A DNA stretch of 64,000 nucleotides. It comes from JALEFZ01 sp964564415 (GTDB lineage Bacteria; Bacteroidota; Bacteroidia; J057). How positions within the stretch are numbered: position 1 is the stretch's first letter; each line of letters begins with the position of its first letter. Below are positions 9,291 to 17,067 of the stretch, piece by piece. A program made the translations under genes and the position numbers. The DNA is taken from assembly GCA_964564415.1 (NCBI GenBank), contig CAZMAV010000004.1:62001-126000 (forward strand). The letters are read 5' to 3'. Below the pieces are notes generated by a model, which was not told the origin of the DNA, did no database searches, and saw nothing but the letters and a program-made list of their open reading frames with translations.

Positions 9291-11918
9291 TTAGAAAGGA
9301 TAGTTTAGGCCAATAGAAGGGATGGGATTGATAAAATTATCGGGAAAGATATTTTCCTGAAGCAGCCTGACATTCCATCCGCTTCCGGGCAGGTCAGGGT
9401 CCACCCGTGAAGGCGCGTAAAGTTGGAGGCCTAGGTCAAAACGAAGGATCAGATAAGCAAAGTCAAGGCGGAGTCCTAGCCCCGTATCCCAGCCCATGTA
9501 GAGGTTATCCCTGCTCAAAACGGCCTTGTCGGCTCCTCCTTCACCTAAAAAAGCCTCCGCCGACCTCCGATTGAGCCATACATTACCCACATCGGTAAAA
9601 AGCGCCAGTTCGACCCAGCTAATGGGCCTAAGACGAAGTTCTGCATTGGCTTCAAACATAAAATCCCCACCGGGAGAAAGCAGGGGGCCGAAATTATCCA
9701 CTGATCCTTCTTCAAAACCAAAATCAACCAGGGTAGTCCTTCCCGGACCGAGGGTATTGGCCTGCCAGCCCCTCAGTCCATTGACCCCTCCACTGAAGAA
9801 ACGCCCCTCCTTGGGGATTACCCGGCTATTGAAAAAGGGGGCTGCAGCCCCGGCCTTGCCCCTGACCACAAAATCGAAGCCCTTTCGAATCGGAAAGAAA
9901 ACCTTGCCCTCCGCAAATAATTTTCCAAAGTACCCGTAATGGATGATTCCTATCTCTCTTTCGTTGACCGGCTGGCTCTTATCCGGAAACCACTCAATGA
10001 TGCTGTTTATGGTATCTGGTCCCCGGTCTGTGCCTTGGGATAGGTTGTAGCGCTCAATCAGATTAGGAATGAGTCCCCCATATTCAAAGCCCAGTTGGTA
10101 CCAAGAAGTTGGCCTGCTTCGGGTTTCTCTGTAATTCTGATGGGTATAAGAATAGGTCAGGCGGCTGGTCAGACGCTCTTGGAAGTCCCAAAACCCAATT
10201 TGTGTGGGGTCCAGGGCCTGAGAGATCTGTGTGGATGGGTTATTTTGAGGGTCAAAAAAGGAAATTAGCAAGGGAGAAAGCCGTGAAACTGCCTTGTTGG
10301 GGAAGGAAGGGAAGTGCTGCCACTGATAGGTAATTCTGGCACTCGGTACAATCTGATTGATCCCATTGAACTGCTTGAAATTAATGCTTGAACTCAGAAT
10401 GGTCGTAGGGCTGTAACGACTTAGGTTTTCTGTAATGTTAGGTGGAAGAAAGATCAAAAATGGCTTGATAAAAAGAAATTCATAGAACTGAATACTGGCT
10501 TCTGCACCCGTTTGAAAGGAGATGAAATCATCTCTGGGATTATTATTGGCACCCGTATTGTAGCCTATGTTACCAATCAGGCTGAGGTCCAGTATTTCCG
10601 ATTTCTTGAGGGCATTCTTATTTCTTAGGCTGAGTTGCAAACCAGCGTTGGGGACCAGGTTGGTCGTCTCTGTGATGTCGTTGGAAAATACTTCTAAGCC
10701 CATTTTAACCTGATATTGGGGAACCAGACGACCTTCTATGATCATCTTCAACTTGTCTTTCGATCCTGGCAGGGTCTGATAGCGAATAAGCAGGTATTGA
10801 AACATGCCCAGCTCGCGTAGCATCTGTCGGGTCCGGTTGTCTTCTTTTAGGGAATAAAATTGTCCCACCCGAATCCTGACACGATCCGTCAGAAAATTGT
10901 AATTGATTTTCTTTAATAATGACCGGGAGACCACAAAGTTCAGGTCGATGGAAGAATCGAGAATTCTGGGTTTTATTCCAAGCGCTTCCATTTCTCCGAG
11001 CGTCATCTGGCTGGGATTAAAGCTCTCTGTATTTTTGGGATTCAGTCCGGCGGGAGCCAACAATTGAAATTCAATCTCCTGAATTTTGTAGGGAATGGGC
11101 CTTCCAGAAATCCGGATATCTATATTTACCCACTTATTTCGTTGCTGCTCAGGGGGGAGGGCATTGATGGAATCGTTTTGGACAAGGTTGGTATCTACGA
11201 CAAAATTGATGAGTCCGGGTTCAAAGGAATAATAGCTTCCTATGCGGGTCTGTGTGGTTGCCCTTGATCTTTCCTTTCCAAAAAGGCTGTGTGAATAGAT
11301 TTTCCCCTTTTGAATGAGGCTTGGGGTACGGAAATACTGAGATTTAAGCAGGCCGTAGTTTACCGTGCTATCGTCAACGATAAACTGGGTTTCATGGATT
11401 CGATAGGGAGTTCCCTCTTTGATGTTAAAAGTTACCTTTGCTTGCTGTTGATTGCCAAAAAGTCCATCCAGGGTATCTATTTCATAGCTAATCAGGGGGT
11501 GAAAATAGCCATTGGCAAAGCAGATGTTGCGCAACCTTCTTTCATCCCTGTTGATCATGGTGGTATCGAGAAGTTTGGGAGGTTCTCCCAGGCTGTACTT
11601 AAGGCCCTTGACCCTTCTGGCCCACCAGGTATCCAGGCTGTCTAGGTTTTTCTTTTTGTAGAAAGTTTTTTCCAAGCTCCTACCGAAGTTGTGAACCCTC
11701 AGGGCAAGGCGGGTCACCCCTACCCTTCGATTGCTCTGGCTCTGTATACCTTCGTCAAACTCATCAGAGGGAAGGGCACCTGTGGTCTTTACTCCCGGCT
11801 CATTTTTCAGGAGGTATTGATCTTTATCCAAATGTCTGCTTATGTTGCAGGAACTAAAGAGGAGGCCAAGGGCCAGGAAGCTCAGAAAAAAGGTAGGTAA
11901 TGATATCAGTGACTTCAT
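9291..11918 (-). CDS. tamL: Omp85-family outer membrane assembly lipoprotein TamL
   Basis: 875 residues from ATG 11918, with a signal peptide and lipobox L-F-S-S-C, typical of the Bacteroidota TamA-like lipoprotein TamL. An N-terminal POTRA-like part (about 30-400) carries G-x-x-Y-R-I and F-x-I-K-E-G-T-P segments. The C-terminal half is a beta barrel ending in an aromatic residue (N-Y-P-F), with the G-R-F-F-S-G-G-x-N-G-L-R-G-W motif characteristic of the Omp85 barrel. It inserts or assists outer-membrane proteins together with TamB, which is not in the window. Starting seven codons upstream would weaken the signal peptide. Its ATG overlaps the ATG of the divergent methyltransferase gene within one CATG. 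Confidence 0.9.
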   Translation of the reverse strand: MKSLISLPTFFLSFLALGLLFSSCNISRHLDKDQYLLKNEPGVKTTGALPSDEFDEGIQSQSNRRVGVTRLALRVHNFGRSLEKTFYKKKNLDSLDTWWARRVKGLKYSLGEPPKLLDTTMINRDERRLRNICFANGYFHPLISYEIDTLDGLFGNQQQAKVTFNIKEGTPYRIHETQFIVDDSTVNYGLLKSQYFRTPSLIQKGKIYSHSLFGKERSRATTQTRIGSYYSFEPGLINFVVDTNLVQNDSINALPPEQQRNKWVNIDIRISGRPIPYKIQEIEFQLLAPAGLNPKNTESFNPSQMTLGEMEALGIKPRILDSSIDLNFVVSRSLLKKINYNFLTDRVRIRVGQFYSLKEDNRTRQMLRELGMFQYLLIRYQTLPGSKDKLKMIIEGRLVPQYQVKMGLEVFSNDITETTNLVPNAGLQLSLRNKNALKKSEILDLSLIGNIGYNTGANNNPRDDFISFQTGAEASIQFYEFLFIKPFLIFLPPNITENLSRYSPTTILSSSINFKQFNGINQIVPSARITYQWQHFPSFPNKAVSRLSPLLISFFDPQNNPSTQISQALDPTQIGFWDFQERLTSRLTYSYTHQNYRETRSRPTSWYQLGFEYGGLIPNLIERYNLSQGTDRGPDTINSIIEWFPDKSQPVNEREIGIIHYGYFGKLFAEGKVFFPIRKGFDFVVRGKAGAAAPFFNSRVIPKEGRFFSGGVNGLRGWQANTLGPGRTTLVDFGFEEGSVDNFGPLLSPGGDFMFEANAELRLRPISWVELALFTDVGNVWLNRRSAEAFLGEGGADKAVLSRDNLYMGWDTGLGLRLDFAYLILRFDLGLQLYAPSRVDPDLPGSGWNVRLLQENIFPDNFINPIPSIGLNYPF

Positions 11919-12678
11919 GCAAGATGTTTCCAAATCCAAAATAAAGCTTTTTTCCAGCCTTAAGCTGAAAAAAAATCGTCAAAAGCAGAGATTATTTCTG
12001 GTAGAAGGACGAAAACTCGTCGAGGAAGCCATCCAATCGGGATGGGAGATTGAACATATCCTTCTTCGGGAAAATCAGGCAGACAGCTTTGTCCTTCCTC
12101 AAAACCTCTCTTTTCCTATTCAAATCATATCTTCCGAAGATTTTACCCAGGTTCACACCCTTCAGCAAGCTGAAGGTATCCTGGCCATTCTTCGCCTTCC
12201 CAAGACTTCTGCCCCCCTCCCTCCTAAAGGTCCCGCCTTCTTGCTGGAAGAAATTCAAGACCCAGGCAACATGGGTACCCTGATCCGCACCTCGGCATGG
12301 TTTGGCTTTCCCCGTATTTATCTTTCAAAGGGCTGTGTCGACCCTTTCAACCCCAAGGCACTGAGAGCCAGCATGGGGGGGATTTTCAGGTTGGAGGTTT
12401 GTCATCTTGATCCCTGGCAGGAGCAAATCCAAGAGCGAAGGAGTTCCCTTTTTGTCGCTCACATGGAGGGAGAAAATTTGGGGAAAATTCAAATGCCCGA
12501 GGATGCTTTGATCCTTTTGGGCAATGAGGCCCGTGGAATAAGTCCTCATTGGTTCAACCAGAAGGAAGTAAAAATGGTTCAAATTCCTGGAAGGGGCGAC
12601 TCTGAGTCTCTCAATGCAGCCCTGAGCGGTGCTATCCTTGCATGGGAGTTATTCAAAAAAGATAAAGATTTTTTGTAA
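11917..12678 (+). CDS. SpoU/TrmH-family RNA 2'-O-methyltransferase
   Basis: 253 residues. A substrate-binding domain (R-Q-K-Q-R-L-F-L-V-E-G-R-K-L-V near residues 20-35) precedes the SPOUT methylase domain with all three motifs: E-I-Q-D-P-G-N-M-G-T-L-I-R-T, L-L-G-N-E-A-R-G-I-S and Q-I-P-G-R-G-D-S-E-S-L-N-A-A. It transfers methyl from S-adenosylmethionine to a ribose of rRNA or tRNA; the exact target cannot be told. The frame is open back into tamL on the other strand, but ATG 11917 matches the usual family start. Adjacency to tamL is common in Bacteroidota as far as I recall. Promoter sequence must lie inside tamL. Confidence 0.9.
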   Translation: MQDVSKSKIKLFSSLKLKKNRQKQRLFLVEGRKLVEEAIQSGWEIEHILLRENQADSFVLPQNLSFPIQIISSEDFTQVHTLQQAEGILAILRLPKTSAPLPPKGPAFLLEEIQDPGNMGTLIRTSAWFGFPRIYLSKGCVDPFNPKALRASMGGIFRLEVCHLDPWQEQIQERRSSLFVAHMEGENLGKIQMPEDALILLGNEARGISPHWFNQKEVKMVQIPGRGDSESLNAALSGAILAWELFKKDKDFL

Positions 12679-12970
12679 AAAGGGATTGGAGTAAATGGGA
12701 GTATTTTACAGAGCAGGAACAAAGATTAAATTTCTTTCACGTCTGGGACCTGTAAAAGTTTTTCCAACTCGATTCAAACAAGGGCCAAACCCTCTAAGGC
12801 GCACAGCTATTGCTCAAACAGCGGAGTAACCCACCATAATGACAAAGGGATTTTATTGGCTTAAGTTGGAGGAATTTTATCCTTACCTATTGCAAAGTTG
12901 AGAGGGAAAATGTAGAATCGTTTGATCGTCCCGTTCCGATATACTCGAGTATGTTTAAAGCTATCCTGGC

Positions 12971-13816
12971 ATGAAGTTCCTCCCTATTCTTTTATCCAAT
13001 GTCCTGCTTTTCCTCCTCCTATCCGCCTGCGAACCTTCCGCCTCTGCCCAAGAGGCTGGCTCCCGGGATAGCACAGTCTCAGATAGTGAAAATCCCTACC
13101 CTAATCCTTTGACTTCCATGCCCTTTGATACCATTGCTACCGATATCCTGCTCGGCAAATTTGACCCGGCTGAAGACAGTAACTTCGTCCAACTTCAGGA
13201 CATCCACAGTGCCGGCAATGCGAGGGGCAAGTACCTCCACAAGGATTCATATGAAGCCTTTATACAAATGTACGAGGCCGCCAAAAAGGATGAGATAAGC
13301 CTTGTCATTAAGTCTGCTACCCGTAATTTTTATTACCAAAAGGGTATCTGGGAGCGCAAGTGGAAGGGCATCACTCAAGTTGGAGGTAGAAACCTGGCCA
13401 CTACGGTTCAGGACCCCCTTGAGAGAGCCCGCATCATCCTGCGCTATAGTTCTATGCCCGGTACTTCCCGCCATCACTGGGGGACAGACTTTGACCTCAA
13501 TGCCTTTACCAACGCCTACTTTGAATCAGGTAAGGGCCTGAAAGAATTTCAATGGCTTCAAGCCCATGCTTCAGCATATGGCTTCGCCCGCCCCTACACG
13601 GCCAAAGGAGAAAGCCGCCCCTATGGATATGAGGAAGAAAAATGGCACTGGTCCTATCTACCCCTTGCTCAGCAATACCAAAAATCTTACCGGACTGAGG
13701 TAGGCCCCGACATGATACAGGGCTTTGAAGGAGCTGAGGTGGCCTCCAGCCTAGAAGTCATAGAAAAATACGTTTTTGGCATTTCCCCCAAATGCTTGGA
13801 GGCTCCAAAAAAATAA
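12971..13816 (+). CDS. M15-family D-alanyl-D-alanine carboxypeptidase lipoprotein
   Basis: 281 residues with a signal peptide and lipobox L-L-S-A-C, so probably anchored in the envelope. The VanY/M15 zinc peptidase motifs are complete: S-R-H-H-W-G-T-D-F-D at 166-175 (zinc ligands H168 and D175) and E-K-W-H at 223-226 (catalytic E223, zinc ligand H226). Such enzymes trim D-Ala or cleave L,D/D,D bonds in peptidoglycan peptides. The last ~50 residues after the catalytic site are a non-catalytic tail. The nuclease gene starts 58 bases downstream, so the two may be cotranscribed. Substrate specificity unknown. Confidence 0.88.
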   Translation: MKFLPILLSNVLLFLLLSACEPSASAQEAGSRDSTVSDSENPYPNPLTSMPFDTIATDILLGKFDPAEDSNFVQLQDIHSAGNARGKYLHKDSYEAFIQMYEAAKKDEISLVIKSATRNFYYQKGIWERKWKGITQVGGRNLATTVQDPLERARIILRYSSMPGTSRHHWGTDFDLNAFTNAYFESGKGLKEFQWLQAHASAYGFARPYTAKGESRPYGYEEEKWHWSYLPLAQQYQKSYRTEVGPDMIQGFEGAEVASSLEVIEKYVFGISPKCLEAPKK

Positions 13817-13874
13817 ATCGTTCAAAAATCAGTTTTTGAAAGGAGAAACGATACTTACTTATTCCCTTCTACTT

Positions 13875-15128
13875 ATGAAAATATATATCCTGTCCTTTTT
13901 GTGCCTTTTCGCCAGTCTCTCCCTTCATTCTCAAGACTTGGACCAACAGATCGAGGAGAAAGAAGTAGCCCTCAAACAATTGCTCAACCAGCAAAGGGAC
14001 ATAGAGCGGGAAATCGAAGATTTAAAACTGGCACAGCTAGGGGTAGACCTCATGGAAAGGGGCCTACCCAAGCTGGAAGAAGGCCAGAAACTTATATCTC
14101 ATAAGGCATTTTGTCTGGTCTACAACGAAGATCACGAGCAGGCAGAATGGGTCGCCCATATCATTCGCCCAGAGGTCATCGATGGCAATGTGAGTCGGAG
14201 CAATGATTTTCGCCAAGATCCCCTCATACCCACCGAATCTGCCCAGGAGGAAGATTATTTTCTCAAATACCTGCAGGCAGACAGCAGCTATGAATATGAT
14301 GGCTTTGGTTATGACCGGGGACACCTCGCCCCTTCGGCAGATTTTCGATGGTCCCAGGAGGCCCTGTCGGAGTCTTATTTTTATTCTAATATGTCGCCGC
14401 AGCGCCCTGAATTCAACCGTGGCAAGTGGGCCGAACTCGAAGGCTTCCTCCGCTCCTACCTCGAAAGCAATCCCCAAACCCAGCTCTATGTAGTCACAGG
14501 ACCTGTACTAAAAAAAGACCTGTCTAAGGTAGAGAGAAGTATCAATGGACTTTCCATTCCGGAGCAATACTTCAAAGTAGTCCTGGACCTGGCCCAACAA
14601 AAAGCCATCGCCTTCCTTTTGCCCAACAAAGAATGCCTGGCTCCCATCGAAAGCTATGCCTTAGCTGTGGATGAAGTAGAGGAGTTGACAGGGATTGATT
14701 TTTTCCATACCCTCCCCGATGACATGGAAAATGCCCTCGAAGCCTCAATCGATCCCAAAGCCTGGCTACCCGCAGCCATGCAGGATGACATTCTTCCCAT
14801 TGCGGTCGAAGAGCTTCCCGCCAAATCCTACAATACCGTACAGGCCCGACTATTTGCCGATACCCAGGAAAAAGTAAGGATTTGTGGGACAGTGGTCAGC
14901 ACCAAACTGACCCGAGGGGGACATAGCTTTATCAACCTGGATAAAAAATTTCCTAATCAGATCTTTACCGTGGCAATCTGGAAGGATTACAAAAACAACT
15001 TCAGCTACCAGCCCCATATCGAGTTGGAAGGTAAAAAGGCCTGTTTTGAAGGGAAAATACGGATCTCACAGGGTACTCCCACCATGGAAATCCAGCATGA
15101 AAAGGTAGTCGAATTCCTCCAGCCCTGA
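13875..15128 (+). CDS. Exported DNA/RNA non-specific endonuclease (NucA/DRGH family) with C-terminal OB-like domain
   Basis: 417 residues from ATG 13875; signal peptide ends near L-H-S-Q. Residues about 20-55 form a short coiled coil. The catalytic domain (about 70-285) has the D-R-G-H motif at 147-150 (H150 as general base), the magnesium ligand N172 in S-N-M-S-P-Q, and N181 in the following F-N-R-G-x-W helix. This beta-beta-alpha-metal family cuts DNA and RNA with little specificity. The last ~100 residues (V-R-I-C-G-T-V-V ... H-S-F-I-N-L-D ... F-T-V-A-I-W) look like an OB fold, perhaps for nucleic-acid binding. The convergent neighbour is a NuiA-like inhibitor, ending 27 bases away. Confidence 0.92.
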   Translation: MKIYILSFLCLFASLSLHSQDLDQQIEEKEVALKQLLNQQRDIEREIEDLKLAQLGVDLMERGLPKLEEGQKLISHKAFCLVYNEDHEQAEWVAHIIRPEVIDGNVSRSNDFRQDPLIPTESAQEEDYFLKYLQADSSYEYDGFGYDRGHLAPSADFRWSQEALSESYFYSNMSPQRPEFNRGKWAELEGFLRSYLESNPQTQLYVVTGPVLKKDLSKVERSINGLSIPEQYFKVVLDLAQQKAIAFLLPNKECLAPIESYALAVDEVEELTGIDFFHTLPDDMENALEASIDPKAWLPAAMQDDILPIAVEELPAKSYNTVQARLFADTQEKVRICGTVVSTKLTRGGHSFINLDKKFPNQIFTVAIWKDYKNNFSYQPHIELEGKKACFEGKIRISQGTPTMEIQHEKVVEFLQP

Positions 15129-15155
15129 TAGCCAGTTCCTATTTCTCGTAAGGGA

Positions 15156-15956
15156 TCAGGTCCAGATGACAGTGGAGCGTAAGCCCAGGATGTCTCCCCA
15201 CGAACTGAGGCCTACCACATAGACAGGATGCTGAGGGCTTACCCCATCCTGATCGGCACCCACGATGATGATATGAATGTCTCTTAGGTTGGCCCGAAGA
15301 ATTTCGACCAGATTTAAGGCCTGGGCCCGTCTTTCGGGAAGCTGAACGTCCACGAAGTCCTCCCAAAAATTCCCCACGGGCATGAAACGGGCCAATTGAT
15401 CCTTGGGCTGTGAGAAATCGAGGTCCAGGGCCTTGGCAAAATTTTCCTCTGTGAGTTGCTCAAAGCGGGTATCGAGGTAGACAGGAAAGAGTTTTTCGGC
15501 GGCTTCAGAACCGAAGTCATCAAAAAAAAGTCCTTCTAAGAGGTCCTCAATTTCCCCATAAAGAGCCTTTGATGCCTGATCTTCTTCTTTCAAAGCTGAG
15601 CGTTTTAGAATGCGGGCCAAGGCTACAGCAAGCCTGCCTGTAAGAGACATACGGATAATTTCTTCTTCTGACAAACCATTTTGATTGAGGTCATACTTAT
15701 CGATCATTCTTTCCTTGGCGTAGGCAAGGGCTTCTTCCACATCTCCGGCAGTCACCCTTGCACCTTTTCCTGCGTCGCGGTAGTCAATAAAGCGAAAAAA
15801 GATATCAACCAGTCGCCGTTCGACTCCCTTCAATCCAGTGAGCTTTTCTTTAATATCCTTTCTGCTGATGATTCCATCGGGCCCTCCCGCCTGAATCATG
15901 TGATCGGCAGCCCTCCTCAGGGCTGCATGGACATCAGATTTTGCTATCCTGGCCAT
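15156..15956 (-). CDS. NuiA-like nuclease inhibitor with N-terminal EF-hand-like domain
   Basis: 266 residues from ATG 15956 (a TTG two codons upstream is also in frame). No signal peptide, so predicted cytoplasmic. The C-terminal ~130 residues resemble the Anabaena NucA inhibitor NuiA from memory: a helix then L-E-G-L-F-F-D, a P-x-x-N-F-W-E-D segment, a helix N-L-V-E-I-L-R-A-N-L, a V-Y-V-V-G strand and a final L-G-L-R-S-T-V-I-W-T. It ends in threonine, as NuiA does; that C-terminal residue is, as I recall, part of the NucA contact. The N-terminal half is helical with an acidic loop D89-x-N91-x-N93-G94 resembling an EF hand one residue short. It faces the nuclease gene, suggesting protection of the cell from the enzyme before export. 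Confidence 0.75.
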   Translation of the reverse strand: MARIAKSDVHAALRRAADHMIQAGGPDGIISRKDIKEKLTGLKGVERRLVDIFFRFIDYRDAGKGARVTAGDVEEALAYAKERMIDKYDLNQNGLSEEEIIRMSLTGRLAVALARILKRSALKEEDQASKALYGEIEDLLEGLFFDDFGSEAAEKLFPVYLDTRFEQLTEENFAKALDLDFSQPKDQLARFMPVGNFWEDFVDVQLPERRAQALNLVEILRANLRDIHIIIVGADQDGVSPQHPVYVVGLSSWGDILGLRSTVIWT

Positions 15957-16203
15957 GAGCAATAGGTAAAATTGGAAAAGCTGTTTGCAGTATTCTCAAG
16001 GTAATTTAAGAAAACTAAGCAGCCTAAGACCTAGGTTGTAGCATTATTTAGGATAATTTTTATCCATAGACTCCTCCATGCTCCAGCCTGAAGGGAGAAG
16101 GTTATCAGGAGGGCTGGATTTTACCTGCTGTTAATCATCTCTACAAGAAGATTCTAACTTGAGCACAAAAAAGGTCTGCCGGGAAGGCAAACCTGGAGTA
16201 AAG

Positions 16204-16275
16204 TGCCTTCGCCAGGACTCGAACCTGGATCTAGTGTTTAGGAAACACCTATTCTATCCCTTGAACTACGAAGGC
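16204..16275 (-). tRNA. tRNA-Arg (anticodon CCU)
   Basis: Cloverleaf on the minus strand. The 7-bp acceptor stem pairs 16269-16275 with 16205-16211, with discriminator A at 16204. The anticodon stem GGUGU/ACACU encloses loop UUCCUAA, anticodon CCU, reading AGG. The T arm is CCAGG-UUCGAGU-CCUGG. The 3' CCA is not encoded and must be added. It stands alone between the NuiA-like gene and a small exported protein; no integrase lies nearby, so there is no sign that it serves as an attachment site. Confidence 0.93.
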
Positions 16276-16429
16276 GGGACCACAAAAGTACAACTTACTA
16301 TAAAACCAGACAAGGAATTTTATAAAGAGCTGACTCAGGTTTGGAAGAAATAAAATGGGTAAGTGAGAGGGTATGATACAACCGGTAAATTCCCTTAAAA
16401 ATTCTTTCTATTCTTGGATCTGGGGTTAG

Positions 16430-16813
16430 CTAGTAAACATTAAAATATATTTTCAATTGGTCCTTAAAACCGTGATAGCTTGTAATAATATCCAGAACTA
16501 CCTCATGTCTGCCTTTATTTTCAGGCTTGATCATTACGGTTACATAAGCTACCTCCTGAGGCTTGAGCCTTCTTTGGGAAAGGATAACCTTTCTGACCCC
16601 CTCCCCCTTTGCCTTGATCTCAAAAATGCTTACCGTGTCAGGGCTGTCGTTTCTCAGCCAAAAAGAAGCTTCTGTGGAATCCCGTAGATGTAGGGGCTTG
16701 AGCTTTTGTATCTTTAAGTTCCAGGTGAAGGGACTGCCCCGAAGGACATCTTCCTGACATAGGGCCTCAAGGCTTACTGAAAATAACAAAAACAGGGCAA
16801 ATACTATTCTCAT
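16430..16813 (-). CDS. Small exported protein, DUF1573/Ig-like
   Basis: 127 residues with a signal peptide ending near E-A-L-C-Q. The rest is all-beta: S-F-W-L-R-N-D-S-P-D-T-V-S-I as one strand-turn-strand, then L-K-P-Q-E-V-A-Y-V-T-V-M-I-K-P and a final K-I-Y-F-N-V-Y. This is the pattern of DUF1573/ASH-type Ig-like domains common in Bacteroidota. The cysteine motif many DUF1573 proteins carry is absent. Likely periplasmic or surface; no enzyme signature. It stands alone, with AT-rich DNA on its upstream side and the tRNA downstream. Confidence 0.65.
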   Translation of the reverse strand: MRIVFALFLLFSVSLEALCQEDVLRGSPFTWNLKIQKLKPLHLRDSTEASFWLRNDSPDTVSIFEIKAKGEGVRKVILSQRRLKPQEVAYVTVMIKPENKGRHEVVLDIITSYHGFKDQLKIYFNVY

Positions 16814-16898
16814 AATTTAGGTCTAATGATTATGATATGGTTCAAACCCTTGATTGCTACATATGCTTACGTGGTTGATTTTCACTTATAATATATGC

Positions 16899-16965
16899 AG
16901 TACTTTCTAAAAATAGAAATATTATAATTATTGAATGATTATTTAAAATAATGGGAGAAAGTACT
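16899..16965. repeat. 10-bp perfect inverted repeat, 47-base spacer
   Basis: AGTACTTTCT at 16899-16908 is answered by AGAAAGTACT at 16956-16965. It lies in the AT-rich 254-base gap between the DUF1573-like gene, which reads away from it, and the 3' end of trkH. It could be an operator or a structured leader for the small gene, or chance in AT-rich DNA. No T-run follows either arm closely enough to call a terminator. Confidence 0.4.
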
Positions 16966-17067
16966 TCTTTCTAACTACAAATTTTTAAATAGGTAAGAAG
17001 GAAATTTACTTTTCAACCTTCCAATCTGAGGCAAGAAAAACTAAGGGTAATTTGGGCTGGATCAGCA

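Noticed and set aside
16204..16275. tRNA-Arg as an integration site
   Set aside because: No integrase, direct repeat of the tRNA 3' end or foreign gene block lies on either side.
16159..16353. 64-codon plus-strand frame across the tRNA
   Set aside because: It reads through the tRNA-Arg on the other strand, so the tRNA explains the sequence.
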